Positions 24,640-35,499 of a stretch of DNA of 64,000 nucleotides are shown piece after piece. Position 1 is the first letter of the stretch. The number at the start of each line of letters is the position of its first letter. The translations under genes were made by a program, and so were the position numbers. The stretch spans positions 496,001 through 560,000 of the forward strand of contig JABTTQ020001774.1 of assembly GCA_016081115.2 (NCBI GenBank), given 5' to 3'. The notes beneath the pieces are model-generated. The model saw nothing but the letters and a program-made list of their open reading frames with translations. It had not been told where the DNA came from and made no database searches. This DNA comes from Rehmannia glutinosa. Its lineage: Eukaryota; Streptophyta; Magnoliopsida; Lamiales; Orobanchaceae.

Positions 24640-24886
24640 TCCCGCTCTTTTTACTTCTTATATTAGGAAAATATTGTAAATGATATTCCTACATTATATA
24701 TGTATAAGAATTAGGAAAATATTATAAATGGTGTTAAATTGGAAAAATATTATAAATGGTATTCCTATTTTATTTTATATACGTATAAAAATTAGGAGTC
24801 CGAAATAAAAAATTTCCCACTCTTTTTATTTCTTATATTCGAAATATATTAATTTAGAAAAATATTGTAAATGGTATTCCTACTTT
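24640..24886 (+). repeat. About 50-bp Helitron-borne repeat units
   Basis: Units built on TTAGGAAAATATTATAAATGG and TATTCCTATTTTATATGTAT are repeated here and again at 27880-27965 beyond the LINE insertion. Reverse copies occur at 20140-20260. Confidence 0.6.
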
Positions 24887-24890
24887 TTTT

Positions 24891-26263
24891 AGCAAAGACG
24901 GAAATTTATAATTATTAGAACTGGGAGCCTCTGCCCGAACAATGTCCAAGAGCTGGGCAGGGGTGTCCCCAATCACAGTTTCAAAACTGCCTAACGATAA
25001 CGCTAATCGCGCAAGATGGTGCGCTAGAGAATTACCCGAACGTTTAACAAAACTAAAACTAACATGAACAAAAGAGGGTAAGCACTCATAAATGTCTTGA
25101 AGAATATTCCCCAAATAGGAGAAATCATCAGCGTGTTGCCGTAGTTTGTGGTAGATTGTCAAGCTATCCGATTCGACGATTACTGATTGAATTCCCAGCC
25201 TTGCAGCCATCCACAATCCTTCTCGGCATGCTATTGCTTCCGCTATATCCACCTCATATTCCATTAGAGGAAGTTGGTAGACGTCTTCATTATGTCCCCG
25301 CTGTGATCTTTTATTACCGCCCCAACTCCAGAGCCCACACCCTTAATTTAGTTTGAACACTCCCTCCTTCGGTGACGACCAAACCTCTGGATATTTGATC
25401 CTCGCTTTCACTCGCACATTAACCCTTTCATTCTTATATTCGTGAAAAAACATCTCAGCTTTATTCAAACTCCATCTATGATCCAAAGTTTTGTGTTGAA
25501 AGTTGTGTATATTTCTTCCATACCAAGCTAACCATAACAAGAAAGCAAAGAATTGATGGATTTCAGGTTCATTTGCTGAAGCAATCTCATGAATCCAATC
25601 CCCGATCACTCCTCGTTGCTCCAATGGAGGAAAGGAGAATCGAAGCGGGCAAGATTCCAAAAACAATTGAGCCCATGGACAGTCGCGCAACGCATGTTCA
25701 ATCGTCTCAATACCCAACCCACATCTTCAACAGTACGGATCAATTTGTACCCCTCATCTAGAAAGTGTGAATTTTGTTGGGAGGATATTGTGAGCGCACC
25801 TCCACACAAACATCTGGATTTTTGGCGGTACGTCCATGCTCCACAACCATTTCCAAAACTTCTTATCCGCCCCCGATGTGGTAGTAAATCCGCTGCCCTC
25901 GTCCCTCATGATTTTCGCTGCTTTATAACCCGATTTCACTCTATATATCCCATCCTTGGTATAGCGCCATATTAACTTGTCAGGTTTATTCCAATGCCGG
26001 ATTGGTATTGTTCGAATTATGCGAGCTTCCGACGGGCTAAATTACTGATGTAGTAAATTGCTATCCCATGCGAATAAGTCCCTGTTTATGAGTATATCCA
26101 CCGTCTCCTCATCTTGTCGTCCCTCACTTGGAGAAAGAATCTTGAAGTTTGGTTGTTCGGGTATCCACGGATCTTTCCAAATTTTCACGCTCTAGCCGTT
26201 TCCAATGTGCCACCGAATTCCACTACGAAGAATTTCCCGACCGGCAACGATGTTTCTATAAAT
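24891..26263 (-). pseudogene. LINE C-terminal part: zf-RVT region and RNase H
   Basis: From right to left the minus strand gives AGREILRSGIRW (near 26230), a zf-RVT-like block (KKFWKWLWSMDVPPKIQMFVWRC cut into frames 25939-25754), EHALRDCPWAQ (25717-25343 frame), and an RNase H domain in the frame ending at 24854. The RNase H shows AEAIACREGLWMA, VESDSLTIYHKL and RSGNSLAHHLARLAL with the usual spacing. Stops and frameshifts near 25740 and 25330 and an internal TAG near 26190 break the frame. RNase H of this type follows RT in many plant LINEs. Confidence 0.88.
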
Positions 26264-26600
26264 TGTTGGGATTTGGTCCAGCATCCTACCTGCAATGGGC
26301 TTTAAAAGAGGTGCGAGGCGCGGCCCGCGATTTGAACTCGTGACCGCTGGATTGCATAGTTAAAAGGATAGCTTAAAGGATATGATTTGGACTACCTATA
26401 CCAACATATGCATCTTCTTTTCTGGTGCCCATTACATAGAAACTCTGAGGTTAAGCGTGCTTGGCCTAGAGTAGACATGGGATGGGTGACCCCCGGAAAG
26501 TTTTCCAGGGTGCGCGTGAGTGAGGACAAAGCACGCTAGAAAAGACTTGTGTTGGTTTGTAGGGACAATCGTAAATCCGAGTAGCGCTAGAGGTCCAACA
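26264..26600 (+). repeat. Left LTR of Cassandra
   Basis: 337 bp. It holds TTTGGTCCAGCATCCTACC near the start and the 5S-like block at 26402-26495. Compared with the right LTR it has an extra stretch of about 45 bp after GGTGACCCCC, containing GGTGCGCGTGAGTGAGG. Confidence 0.88.
26402..26500 (+). ncRNA. 5S rRNA-derived segment in the left Cassandra LTR
   Basis: GAGGTTAAGCGTGCTTGG and GGGATGGGTGACCCCC correspond to the A-box/intermediate and C-box region of plant 5S rRNA, the internal RNA polymerase III promoter. The 5' part of the 5S-like block is divergent. In Cassandra such sequences are known to sit in the LTR; this is not a 5S gene unit. Confidence 0.85.
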
Positions 26601-27141
26601 ACTGGTATCAAAGCAGATCACGAGTTCGAATTCCTTTGGAAGCATGCTGCAGTAGAGGTTGCCAAGAGCGGTGGAACTGAGATGCTGGCGCAGCGGAGGT
26701 AAATGGACCAGAACTGAATGGTAGGTTGCCAGGTGACCAGAATTGAGCTAAAAATGGATGGGAATCGAGGTGTAAGTTCCGGGTGGACCGGAATCGAGGG
26801 AATCGAAGGGTAGGTTGCCAGGTGGTGTGGAATCGAGGTAAAAACAAGGTGTAGGTTGAATTGAAGGTGTAGGTTCTTTGGGTGGTGGACGCTGAATCGA
26901 AGTTGGGGTAAGTTGTCGTGGTGGTCGGAATCAAAGGTAAAGCCGAGGTAAACAGATCGAATCGAAGGTGTAGGTTGAGTTGGGTGCCGGAATCGAGAGG
27001 AGGGGCGTGACGTTGATGGGTTGCGAACCTTGATGCTATGCTTGAACCGAAGAAGTTGGCGTTAGAATTGAGGAAGTTTGGCGGACAGCAAAGGTTGCCA
27101 AGCACTGGAGCTGAGATGTTGGCAGGTGCTGGGAGGGGGAT
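26601..27141 (+). other. Cassandra internal domain with short repeats
   Basis: Starts at the primer site (26603) and ends at the purine tract (27131-27140). It contains imprecise repeats such as GAATCGAGGTGTAAGTTCC and GAATCGAAGGTGTAGG. No coding function is expected for this family, and I leave out open frames seen on either strand. Confidence 0.75.
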
Positions 27142-27437
27142 TGTTGTGATTTGGTCCAGCATCCTGCCTGCAATGGGCTTTAAAAGAGGCGCGAGACGCG
27201 GCCCGCGATTCGAACTCGTGAGCGCTGGATTGCATAGTTAAAAGGATAGCTTAAATGATATGATTTGGACTACCTATACCAACAGATGCATCTTCTTTTC
27301 TGGTGCCCATTACATAGAAACTCTGAGGTTAAGCGTGCTTGGCCTGGAGTAGACATGGGATGGGTGACCCCCTGGGAAAAGACTTGTGTTGGTTTGTGGG
27401 GACAGTCGTCAATCCGAGTAGTGCTAGAGGTCCAACA
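27142..27437 (+). repeat. Right LTR of Cassandra, with 5S-like segment
   Basis: 296 bp, from TGTTGTGATTTGG to GGTCCAACA. The 5S-like block is at about 27280-27380 and keeps GGTTAAGCGTGCTTGG and GATGGGTGACCCCCTGGG, closer to 5S at its 3' edge than the left copy. Confidence 0.88.
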
Positions 27438-27856
27438 CAAATATACAAAGGATTATAACCTCTCGTTGCGTCGAGGAAAGACCTGGATGGGTAATATCGT
27501 GCTTTTAAGACCCCAGCGGGTAATGATTGTTCGTCGTTCATTAATCTCCATCCTTGTTTTGCGAGCATAGCTTCGTTAAAACATTGGAAATCTCGGAACC
27601 CCAAACCACCTTCAGATTTCGGACAGCACACTCGATTCCAAGCCAACCAATAGATTCGTCTCTCTTCATCTTTTTGGCCCCAAAGGAAGCTACCCACAAT
27701 AGAAGCAATCTGTTGGCAAACTTCATTCGGGATCAGGAAACAACTCATTATATATGAGGGGATTGCTTGAGCTATTGCTTTGATTAGAATCGATTTACCC
27801 CACCATAGATAATAATTTGCTTTTCCAACCCTTTAACTTGTTTCGAATAATTTGCT
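27438..27856 (-). pseudogene. LINE RT C-terminal/connection region, first part
   Basis: The minus frame from 27748 reads YIMSCFLIPNEVC..., then LWGQKDEERRIYWLAWNRVC and GGLGFRDFQCFNEAMLAKQG, the stretch that follows the RT domain in plant L1-type LINEs. Upstream (27750-27856), KLKGWKSKLLS is present in another frame. It stops at the Cassandra insertion after GYNPLYI and resumes at 26263. Confidence 0.88.
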
Positions 27857-27866
27857 TTCCTACTTT

Positions 27867-29040
27867 ATATGTATATAAATTAGGAAAATATTATATATGA
27901 TATTCCTATTTTATATGTATAAAAATTAGGAAAATTTTATAAATGGTATTCCTACTTTATACAAAAAATGAGTCTGTACTATCAATTCTATCTATATATA
28001 TTACTCATAATTTAAAAATTATAGTCTTTGACTATAATTAATTAACTAATTAATATTATAAATAACATTATTGTTATTACTACTATGATTACTACGATTC
28101 TATACCTCATTTCTATTCATATATATTATTGTTTGTCTCGATGGTAGACTTTACTTTAATTGTTTGTATACTATAATACTAATCAAGTTTTAAATACTAA
28201 TTGACTATTCAAACTTTCCTATATTGTTCAATAATAATTAAAATAAATGAATTCTGTTCGGCAGAATATATATAAGAATATTTTATGTATCTTTTACCAT
28301 TGAATTAACAATTGATTTTGTGTTCTAGATTTTTTTGGCAGCTTATTATTTATGTTAAATCATCTTATATTTATACTACTTAAATTGCTTTAGAGAGACA
28401 CTTCATTATTATTGATCCTAAATTCGAAGCATAACCACCAAATATGGTTTCATCTTCACGTTCCCCATATTATCGTCTTCATCAAATGTCCCGCCAACAT
28501 CAACAGTATTGAACTCAGATTCTGCAGTAAACAAGAATTTTTATATAAACTATATTGTAGATCTGTACGAAAATTACTTGGTGAGTTTAATAAAAAGATA
28601 TTTGTTTCTTTTTTATTATTCCTGATAGTTTGTTGTACTTTTAAAGTTGTATTTTGAATTATGATTTGTTTATTTTTTATTATTCCTGATACTTACTCTT
28701 TGATTATGTGAAACTAATTTCAAATTAAACACGTCGATCACTTCCATAATTTCTTCTTTTTGTGTCGAATAATCTATAGAATACTGGCTTTTTACGTATT
28801 TTTTATTACGGCTTTTTACGTAATTTAGTTAATGATGGTAAATAAAATTCTTTCAGAATTCAAAAATAGTTAAATAAATACTTAGTGATAAAACTAATGC
28901 TTACCTTGTCAGATGCCCATGAAGATGATAATTTAAATTAAATACTGGCTCGGTGATTAGTTTTATAATTTTAATTTTTTATTATTATTTTTGTAAGGAA
29001 TTTATTGGAAGAGCTTACTATATTGTTCCATTACAAATTC
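27867..29040 (+). other. Helitron H3 body right of the LINE
   Basis: AT-rich Helitron interior. Around 28390-28560 is the inverted counterpart of the 23882-24082 conserved block (CCCGCCAACATCAACAG). No gene other than the following B3 fragment is supported. Confidence 0.6.
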
Positions 29041-29059
29041 ATTACAGAGCTTAAATATT

Positions 29060-29389
29060 TTGTGTCAGCATCTTCCATCAAAATCCGCACGTTATTTTAA
29101 TGGTTTTACACCATTAAATTGTGATCTGCATAATATGAACGGACACACTTGGACGGTCAAAATTATCAACCCCTATGGCGCGTTCATTTTTACGAATGGA
29201 TGGAGAAAATTCGTCCATGATAACACAATTCCAAATGGTGAAGTATTAGTTTTCTCTTATGGTGTCAACCACGTTTTTAATGTGTCAATATTTTCTAATG
29301 ATGATACATGTGAGAGAATCGATGTGTACCCGACTATCAATAAATTTTGTTTTTATGTACTTTATATGAATATTTTATTATTAAAATAA
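29060..29389 (+). pseudogene. B3 DNA-binding domain fragment captured in Helitron H3
   Basis: The frame reads LPSKSARYFNGFTPLN, GHTWTVKIINPYGAFIFTNG, then GWRKFVHDNTIPNGEVLVF and FNVSIFSNDDTCER. The spacing of GxTWxV, GWxxFVxDN, LVFxY and FxVxIF is that of REM-type plant B3 domains, which bind DNA as transcription factors. The open frame starts from a TTG rather than an ATG and there is no upstream exon, so only the domain was captured. It ends about 150 bp before the Helitron CTAG end and on the same strand as the Helitron. No in-frame stop lies inside the domain, which is notable among the decayed sequences around it. The tail (STOP after YMNILLLK) runs into Helitron 3' sequence. Confidence 0.85.
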
Positions 29390-30565
29390 AGTAATAAATA
29401 CCAGCTCATTTAATAGATAGTTTCAGAATAAACCAATAAAATAAAATACTAATACACGTGAATAATAATAAAAATAATGATACATGTGAATATTAATAAA
29501 CTAATAATACATGTGCAACGCACATGCGGGATTACTAGTATATATAATACCAAAAGTTCGGAACCAAAATTTTCCCACCCATTTTCACTTATTAAATCCG
29601 GAATTATTTCACTGCAACATCTTAACCGTATATCTTGCAGTCTATATTAAATAATAATATTGAACATTAATATTTATATTAAATTATATAGACATATATA
29701 TATATATATATATTATAGCTGCAAAGATTATATCACAAATTACCATCAAGATTATTTATAGAAAATATTGCTCATTAAATACAAAGTCAATGATATACAC
29801 CTTCCATTAACAATATATTTAAGCCAATATTTGTTCATAAATTAGGAAAAGATTGTAAAAGTATTCCAACTTATTATTATACCAAAAGTTTCCAAATGAT
29901 ACACACACGACTTACCTAAAAAATTAAATTAAAGCCAATGCTTTAAAGGTATTACAACGTATTATTATACCAAAAGATTCCAAATATTACATACACAGTT
30001 TACATAAACAATTAATTAAAGCCAATAGTTTGTTCAAAGGTATTTTGGCAACTTATTATTTATGTTAACTTTAAGTATGATTTATACAAATTTTGTTTAT
30101 AATCCTCTTATAATTATACAACTTCAATTGCTTTGAAGAGACACTTAAATACTGTTGACCCTAAAGGCAGACCATAACCAACAAATGTGCATTTATCTTC
30201 ACGTTTCCCGTACGACTTCGTCAAACGTCCAGCCAACATCGATAGTGTTGAACCCAAATTATGCACTAAACAAGAGTTTTTGTATAATCTATCTTGTGGG
30301 ACTGCATGGATATTTATTGGTTATGTTAATAAATAATTTTTTTTTGTTTATTCCTGATATTTTTATTGTATTTATATTTTATTTTTTATGTTATGTTTAT
30401 TTTTAATTATCCTCATTTTGAAAATCAATATGTAAATTTAGATGGAGAGGATAACTGATAATATCTTACAGAACAATAAAACTATGTAGCCACCCTATAG
30501 TCTATCCTAACATCAACTGAATTATCAAATAAATAATAAAATACTGGAAAATTATTATTATAATG

Positions 30566-32982
30566 CGTCACGCCCCAAACGGGAACGTGACGACGATCAA
30601 CAACTTAAATGGAAATAAACCAAACAGTCTAGTCAAACATCAAACATAAACCCAAATAAGACAGAGTCAAAAGCAGCGGAAATACAGGTTACAGATTACA
30701 TCCCAACATCAAGTATCTGAAATTACATCCCAAAATATATAACTTAATTGTTAAAGGGTCCTACGCCCTCAATTACAACTTAACAGAAAAGAGAAAGTCC
30801 AAACAACAGTAAAAGAAATCCCAAAGTCGAAAACACGGAATGGTCACTCCGTGGCTTGATCATCATCGTCCACATACTCTTCATCTGGCCGTTTCAAAAT
30901 AGGAGGGGTGAGACGAAAATTCTCAGTGGGTGGGTGATCGTGTGAGAGTGTGTCGATATATATAAGTGCAAGAAAACTGTTGTATGAAAAATGCGTGAGT
31001 TATGATGCATGTATCACACATAGCTCACAAGCAACATGATATATAAAAATAAGATACTTATACAGTTAAGATGAAAAGAGTTCATGTACATGCAAGCACT
31101 ATGTGATTCATGCAAGACATGTAGTGGTTGCGTAATAAATGTAGCACCAACCCAAGCAAGTATTCGGGTCCAAGTAACTCCAAAATCGTGTGGATCAGAC
31201 AGCGATTCTTTCGTTCTTCCTTGTAACTCCCCAAGCAAGATGACCCAAGGCCTGCCACCTTATTGCTCCATAGGCAAAGACAAATCCAACAAGTATTTGC
31301 AAGGCTTGCAAGGCCCGAATTGTCATAATCGCGATTATACCTCAAGTACTACCACCCACTTCCCTTGGACAATTTGTCCGCAGTTGTGGGATTAGGACGA
31401 TGGGACCGAAGAGTGCAATAGCAGACGAGCTGCCAGGTTCCATCCCCGATGAGTCCATTCTAACTGTGAGCTCGACACAACAAGTTGACTCAAGCAAGAA
31501 TATAACCACATGTACAATATGTCAACATGGCAATCGAGTAAATCAATTCTGGGAAGCGGTTCAAGTGAATTATGCGAAAATTTTGCGCGTGGCATTAATC
31601 GGCATTTGATGGAGTAATTTTTGGATGAAGTTAATTATCGAGAGGATAACTAATCTTAGATGATTTGGTAATTTGAGTGGGATATAAGTCCATTGTACAT
31701 TCAAGGTCACAAGCGAGGGAGTCACCCCGCGAACGCGTGTTATTCGGTCAAAGTGATCCATTAAGTCAAGAAAATTTTAAGAAAACTATATTTTATAAAT
31801 AATAAATATAATTCAGTAGTACCAGGGCTACCATAAAGGAAAATAATTAAGTTGGGGTCCTTGTTAAAAGAAAATTTTACAATTAGCCCCGTTTTGTAAA
31901 AACTAGTCCTTTTCGAGTTTAAAATTGAATAAATTTTTGTCTCAACCTCGGAAAATTATAAGGTCAGGTCCTAAATTCTCCAAATTGTCCAGATATTTAG
32001 GTTTTCAAAAGTTTGGGGTTGAGTTTTTGGTAAATTCTTATTTTGGCCCTAATTTTGTCAAAATTGTTATTTCAGGCCCCGAGTTTAAAATAATCGGATC
32101 TCACAAACCGTAAGGGATTTTACTGTGATTCTAATTTTAAAATATCACTAAGGTCAGTAGGATATTGGGACAAAAACAGTTTTTAAAAGGGGTGAGCTTA
32201 GGTCCCTTAACTTTTAAAAATTTCGTTCTAGTCCAATTTTTAAGTTTTTGCCTTTAAGGCCTATTAGGGATCCAATTGTTATGAAATTTGAACCATGGGT
32301 TCAAAAAGTTATAAAATTATAGTTAAAGGTATTTTTCCAGGTACATGGACTGTATAAGTCCTGGAAAATTTATTTTGGTCCTTATGTTTAGTATTTTATA
32401 TTTTGGTCCCTCAATTTTGCAAAATTGCATTTCTTAGCTTAAAACACTTTGATTTTTGGAATACATTTAAAATATGTGTTTTCCAGTCACTAAAAGTTAA
32501 AATTTTCAAAATTTTAAAGGTAGAGCTGGTATAGTTTAGAAATTTATATTTTAGCCCTTAAACTTTTAAAATTTTACAAACTAGTTCTTGGGCTTTCAAG
32601 AGTTGATTTTTGGTATCTCAAAACTTTAAAAATCTAATATAATGTCCAAATATAATTTGTAAGCATAAGTACAGTCCCAAAATCGAAAATTTACAGAGGG
32701 GTCCTTTAAGTTTTATTTTCTTACAATTAAGTCCATCAATTTGCAATTTTTGCATTTTAAGTCCAAAAATTATAATTTAACCAATTATGCACGAATTTTT
32801 CAGATTATAAGGCAATTAATACATGAATTTTAAAGTGCATGAACATGCATATACATATCATACAAGGATTCATCGTATAAAATATTAAATTGCACATGCA
32901 TGCACCTAAATTACAATAATTGGAAAATTTGAACATCACTTGAGAATTTTAGAATTCACCACTTGAAATGTATATGCATTAT

Positions 32983-33016
<34 letters not shown>

Positions 33017-34546
33017 AAGTTTTTCAAAAAAATACTACATGCATTTCGAAAATTGCTAGGAGATTTAAAAGATTGTTCCACCCACCTTGTCTAATTGATT
33101 GAGTTGGTGAAAAGAGGATAAAATCACAACTTGTTAATAATCTCACTTAGGTCAGCCACTAAATCAAGAAATATAAAAAAATGGAGTTAGAAAATGGAGG
33201 ATTAAAACAATAAGAAAGAAAGAAGAAGAAGAAGAAGAAGAATAAGAAGAAGTCGAAGGGGTCAAATACTACACTTACCTTGTGTACTGGAAATTATGTG
33301 TTAAGAAGGAGGTCTCAAAATTATATCTTGCTCACCCTCAAACAAGACTCTTGAGGTCAGCCCCTATTTCTCCAAAAATAAAAATAGAGGAGTCAAAAAT
33401 TCGAAATTGAGGGGGAGAAGGAAAATGTGCTACAAACCCAATTTTCTTATCTTGTAGTCAAATATCTTCAATAAATCTAGAGGTCCTCTTCAAGATGGTC
33501 TCAAGACTCTAAGTTCTTCAAGTTGAGCACCTAAGTACCTCAAAAATGAAACAATTAAAAGAAAATTAGAAGAAGTAAGAATGCTTGAAGAAGATGAGAG
33601 AAGATTGAACAAGATGAAAATTTTCTCACCTTTGTAGTAGTAGGGTTCGAATTTTTGAAGTAGAAAGGAAGAATTTCTTGTATTTTTGGTTAAGTGTTAA
33701 TAAGAAGATGAAGGAATATGTTGAGAGAGGTAGGGGATTTTTAGAGAGAAGGAGGAGGATTTTCTAACAAGAGAGATGTGAGAATGAAATTTTGATTCAA
33801 CTTTCGTCATAAAAATGGCCTTATGGCCGATTTTAGTGAAAGAGAAAGAGGAAGGGATTATTTTTGTGTAGGCTTGAATTATGTTGCTTGCATGGGGACA
33901 AAAGAGGGAGTCAAAGTATGGGCTTAATTGAAAGGTGGAAGAATGTGGGGAATATTGAGAGAATTGTTTGGTTAGTGGGAATTTGTTGGGAGAAAAAATG
34001 ATTTAAAAATATGGGTGTAGGATTTTTGGTATAATTGTATAGTATTGTGTATGTGTATAAGAATTGAGAGGTATTTCTACACCAAAATACCCTATGACCG
34101 TCCATTACAAGCTTGTATGTGGTATCCATATAAATTTTTTGTTCCAAAATTGATGATAATAGGTGTATAATATCAATCTCCAAAAATAATAGTGATTCCC
34201 ATAATCACTTATAAGTCTCAAGATCACTTATTCTAAATCAAATTCTTATTTCTATAGGATATAAGTCACTAAAATAAATGGGTCTCTTAAAATTCTAAGG
34301 TGTCTAATAAATACACAAATAACAATAATGATCAATCAAGTGATCATTAAACATAGAATGGAAAATAATAAATGATCAATAATTACACAAGTAGTTGATC
34401 AATTAAATAAAATGAAATTAAAATGCGAAAATATTATTAATATTTATCCGTCAAAATGACGCGATAAAATAGTCACAAATAATATATAGTGGATACATGA
34501 AAATAAATATACGCTCGATCACGATCAAAAAATCGAGGGCATCACA
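30566..34546 (-). mobile_element. Probable solo LTR, about 4 kb (Ty3/gypsy Del-Tekay type)
   Basis: The duplication TAATG flanks it (30561-30565, 34547-34551). On the minus strand it begins TGTGATGCCCTCGA and ends GGGGCGTGACG, matching the TG..GCCC/GGGC..A ends of very long chromovirus LTRs. There is no gag-pol inside. Minus-strand text near 30850-30960 is typical LTR transcript-start-like, moderately GC-balanced sequence; 31840-32800 has pyrimidine-rich repeated phrases such as TTTTAGTCC/GGTCCC. The terminal base pair departs from TG..CA, so a TIR element or LARD remains possible. Confidence 0.6.
32989..33012. repeat. AT dinucleotide microsatellite
   Basis: About 12 uninterrupted TA units within the probable solo LTR. 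A GAA trinucleotide run follows at about 33216-33246. Confidence 0.9.
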
Positions 34547-35193
34547 TAATGAGATTTTCTTTGAAACAAATTATTATTTAAAACTTAGAAATCTTCATGC
34601 GCCTGGATCTTATTATAATGAAATTTTCTTTAATAGTTGATGTTATAGTTCTCAATTATATATATGAATAAGATGTAGATGCATTTTTTTCAATTTAAAC
34701 TCGACAAAAATCTTGGAATTGTATTACGTGATACGGATAATACAATGATTTAAGAAATGATGATTAAAAATGTGAAGTTCAAAATAAAATTAAAAGTACT
34801 AAAAAAATTAAAGTTTACCAGACAAAAATACCATTTGAATTTTCTTTAAAAAAATGTGTCTACATTTATAATGAGATTTTATTTAAAACTTAATCATAGC
34901 TAAAGAAATCTTCTTGCGTTTGGTTGAATAACAAAGCTTCATTGTATTGGCGATTTGAACACATAATTTTTTTTAGCAATGTTATGTTTTTTTTATTTTA
35001 TAGATTTCAAGCAAGCGACTTTATAATTTTTTATTGTATCTTTCAGGTCTAGGAATGGCACTGATATTCCAGGTCCATCTCAAGAAAAACGAAAATCAAG
35101 ATTTGCTTTATCCCTTGGCATAAGAACCGATAGCAAAATATCAGATGCTAGCGTGATTTCACTTTCCAAAGTTAGTTTTGATGCGGCAGTGGT

Positions 35194-35483
35194 ATGGTTA
35201 GGGAGGTAAATCCAACAAAAACACTTTGGGCACTTAAACTTAGTTTGATAAAGGATTACGAGGTGCCTGGTGTCAAAAGAAGAGATGAAATTTTCAGTTT
35301 TGACCGTATTTTTAAAGATTGTAATGCAAGCATAATATATTTCTTTAAGTGACTATAAAATAAAATATATTCTTACATTATATTAATTTCTATCCAAAAT
35401 TAACTTCTTATATCTTTTGAATGTGTTTCGCTTGCCTGCTTAATAGTATGATACTATATATGGTATCGTACCTAAGGTGCATA
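35194..35483 (+). pseudogene. RPA70-like protein, N-terminal OB part (Helitron-associated)
   Basis: From ATG 35194 the frame reads VREVNPTKTLWALKLSLIKD and DEIFSFDRIFKD, the start of the first DNA-binding OB fold of replication protein A large subunit (DUF223-like). After an AT-rich stretch that looks like an intron, the short exon ending TATGGTATCGTACCTAAGG encodes IYGIVPKVH and stops exactly where Helitron H5 begins (TC at 35484). The fold continues at 52010. RPA binds single-stranded DNA; a Helitron-encoded version is thought to assist rolling-circle transposition. The exon joins are not certain. Confidence 0.75.
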
Positions 35484-35499
35484 TCCATATATATAAAAA

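Larger units (their letters stand above)
26264..27437 (+). mobile_element. Cassandra TRIM retrotransposon (5S rRNA-bearing LTRs)
   Basis: Two LTRs (26264-26600 and 27142-27437) begin TGTTG and end GGTCCAACA. Each contains a 5S rRNA-like segment. A primer site TGGTATCAAAGC follows the left LTR by one base, and GGGAGGGGGA precedes the right LTR. The internal region is only about 540 bp and has no gag or pol. These are the defining traits of Cassandra, a non-autonomous element of plants. Flanks are TAAAT (left) and CAAAT (right), a five-base duplication with one difference. The element lies in a LINE in the opposite orientation. Confidence 0.92.
24887..27856 (-). mobile_element. 5'-truncated L1-type LINE, interrupted by Cassandra
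   Basis: Flanked by a 10-bp duplication TTCCTACTTT (24877-24886 and 27857-27866), with a short T run at the left, i.e. an A tail of a minus-strand LINE. Order on the minus strand: a post-RT segment (27748-27438), the Cassandra TRIM, more of the post-RT segment (26263-25960), a zf-RVT zinc-binding region, and RNase H. The 5' portion (ORF1, endonuclease, most of RT) is missing, as is usual for truncated LINE copies. Confidence 0.88.
24590..29538 (+). mobile_element. Helitron H3 (plus) with LINE/Cassandra insertion and B3 fragment
   Basis: The 5' block (TATATAATTGCAAAAGTCC then TTTCCCGCTCTTTTTACTTC) begins near 24590; the expected TC start is not clear. The 3' end is exact: the hairpin ATGTGC-AAC-GCACAT at 29511-29525, then GCGGGATTA and CTAG at 29535-29538 followed by T. 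The body is interrupted by a LINE at 24887-27856. No Rep/helicase is seen. A B3 domain sits just inside the 3' end. Confidence 0.7.

Noticed and set aside
26608..27162. 184-codon minus frame within Cassandra
   Set aside because: It spans the non-coding internal domain of a TRIM and runs across repeats; no domain.
26402..27380. Functional 5S rRNA genes
   Set aside because: Only part of 5S is conserved, it lies in LTRs with primer site and purine tract, and the 5' half is divergent.
31014..31595. Several overlapping frames of 60-100 codons on both strands
   Set aside because: They lie in the long solo-LTR-like unit, overlap each other in all frames, and show no domain.
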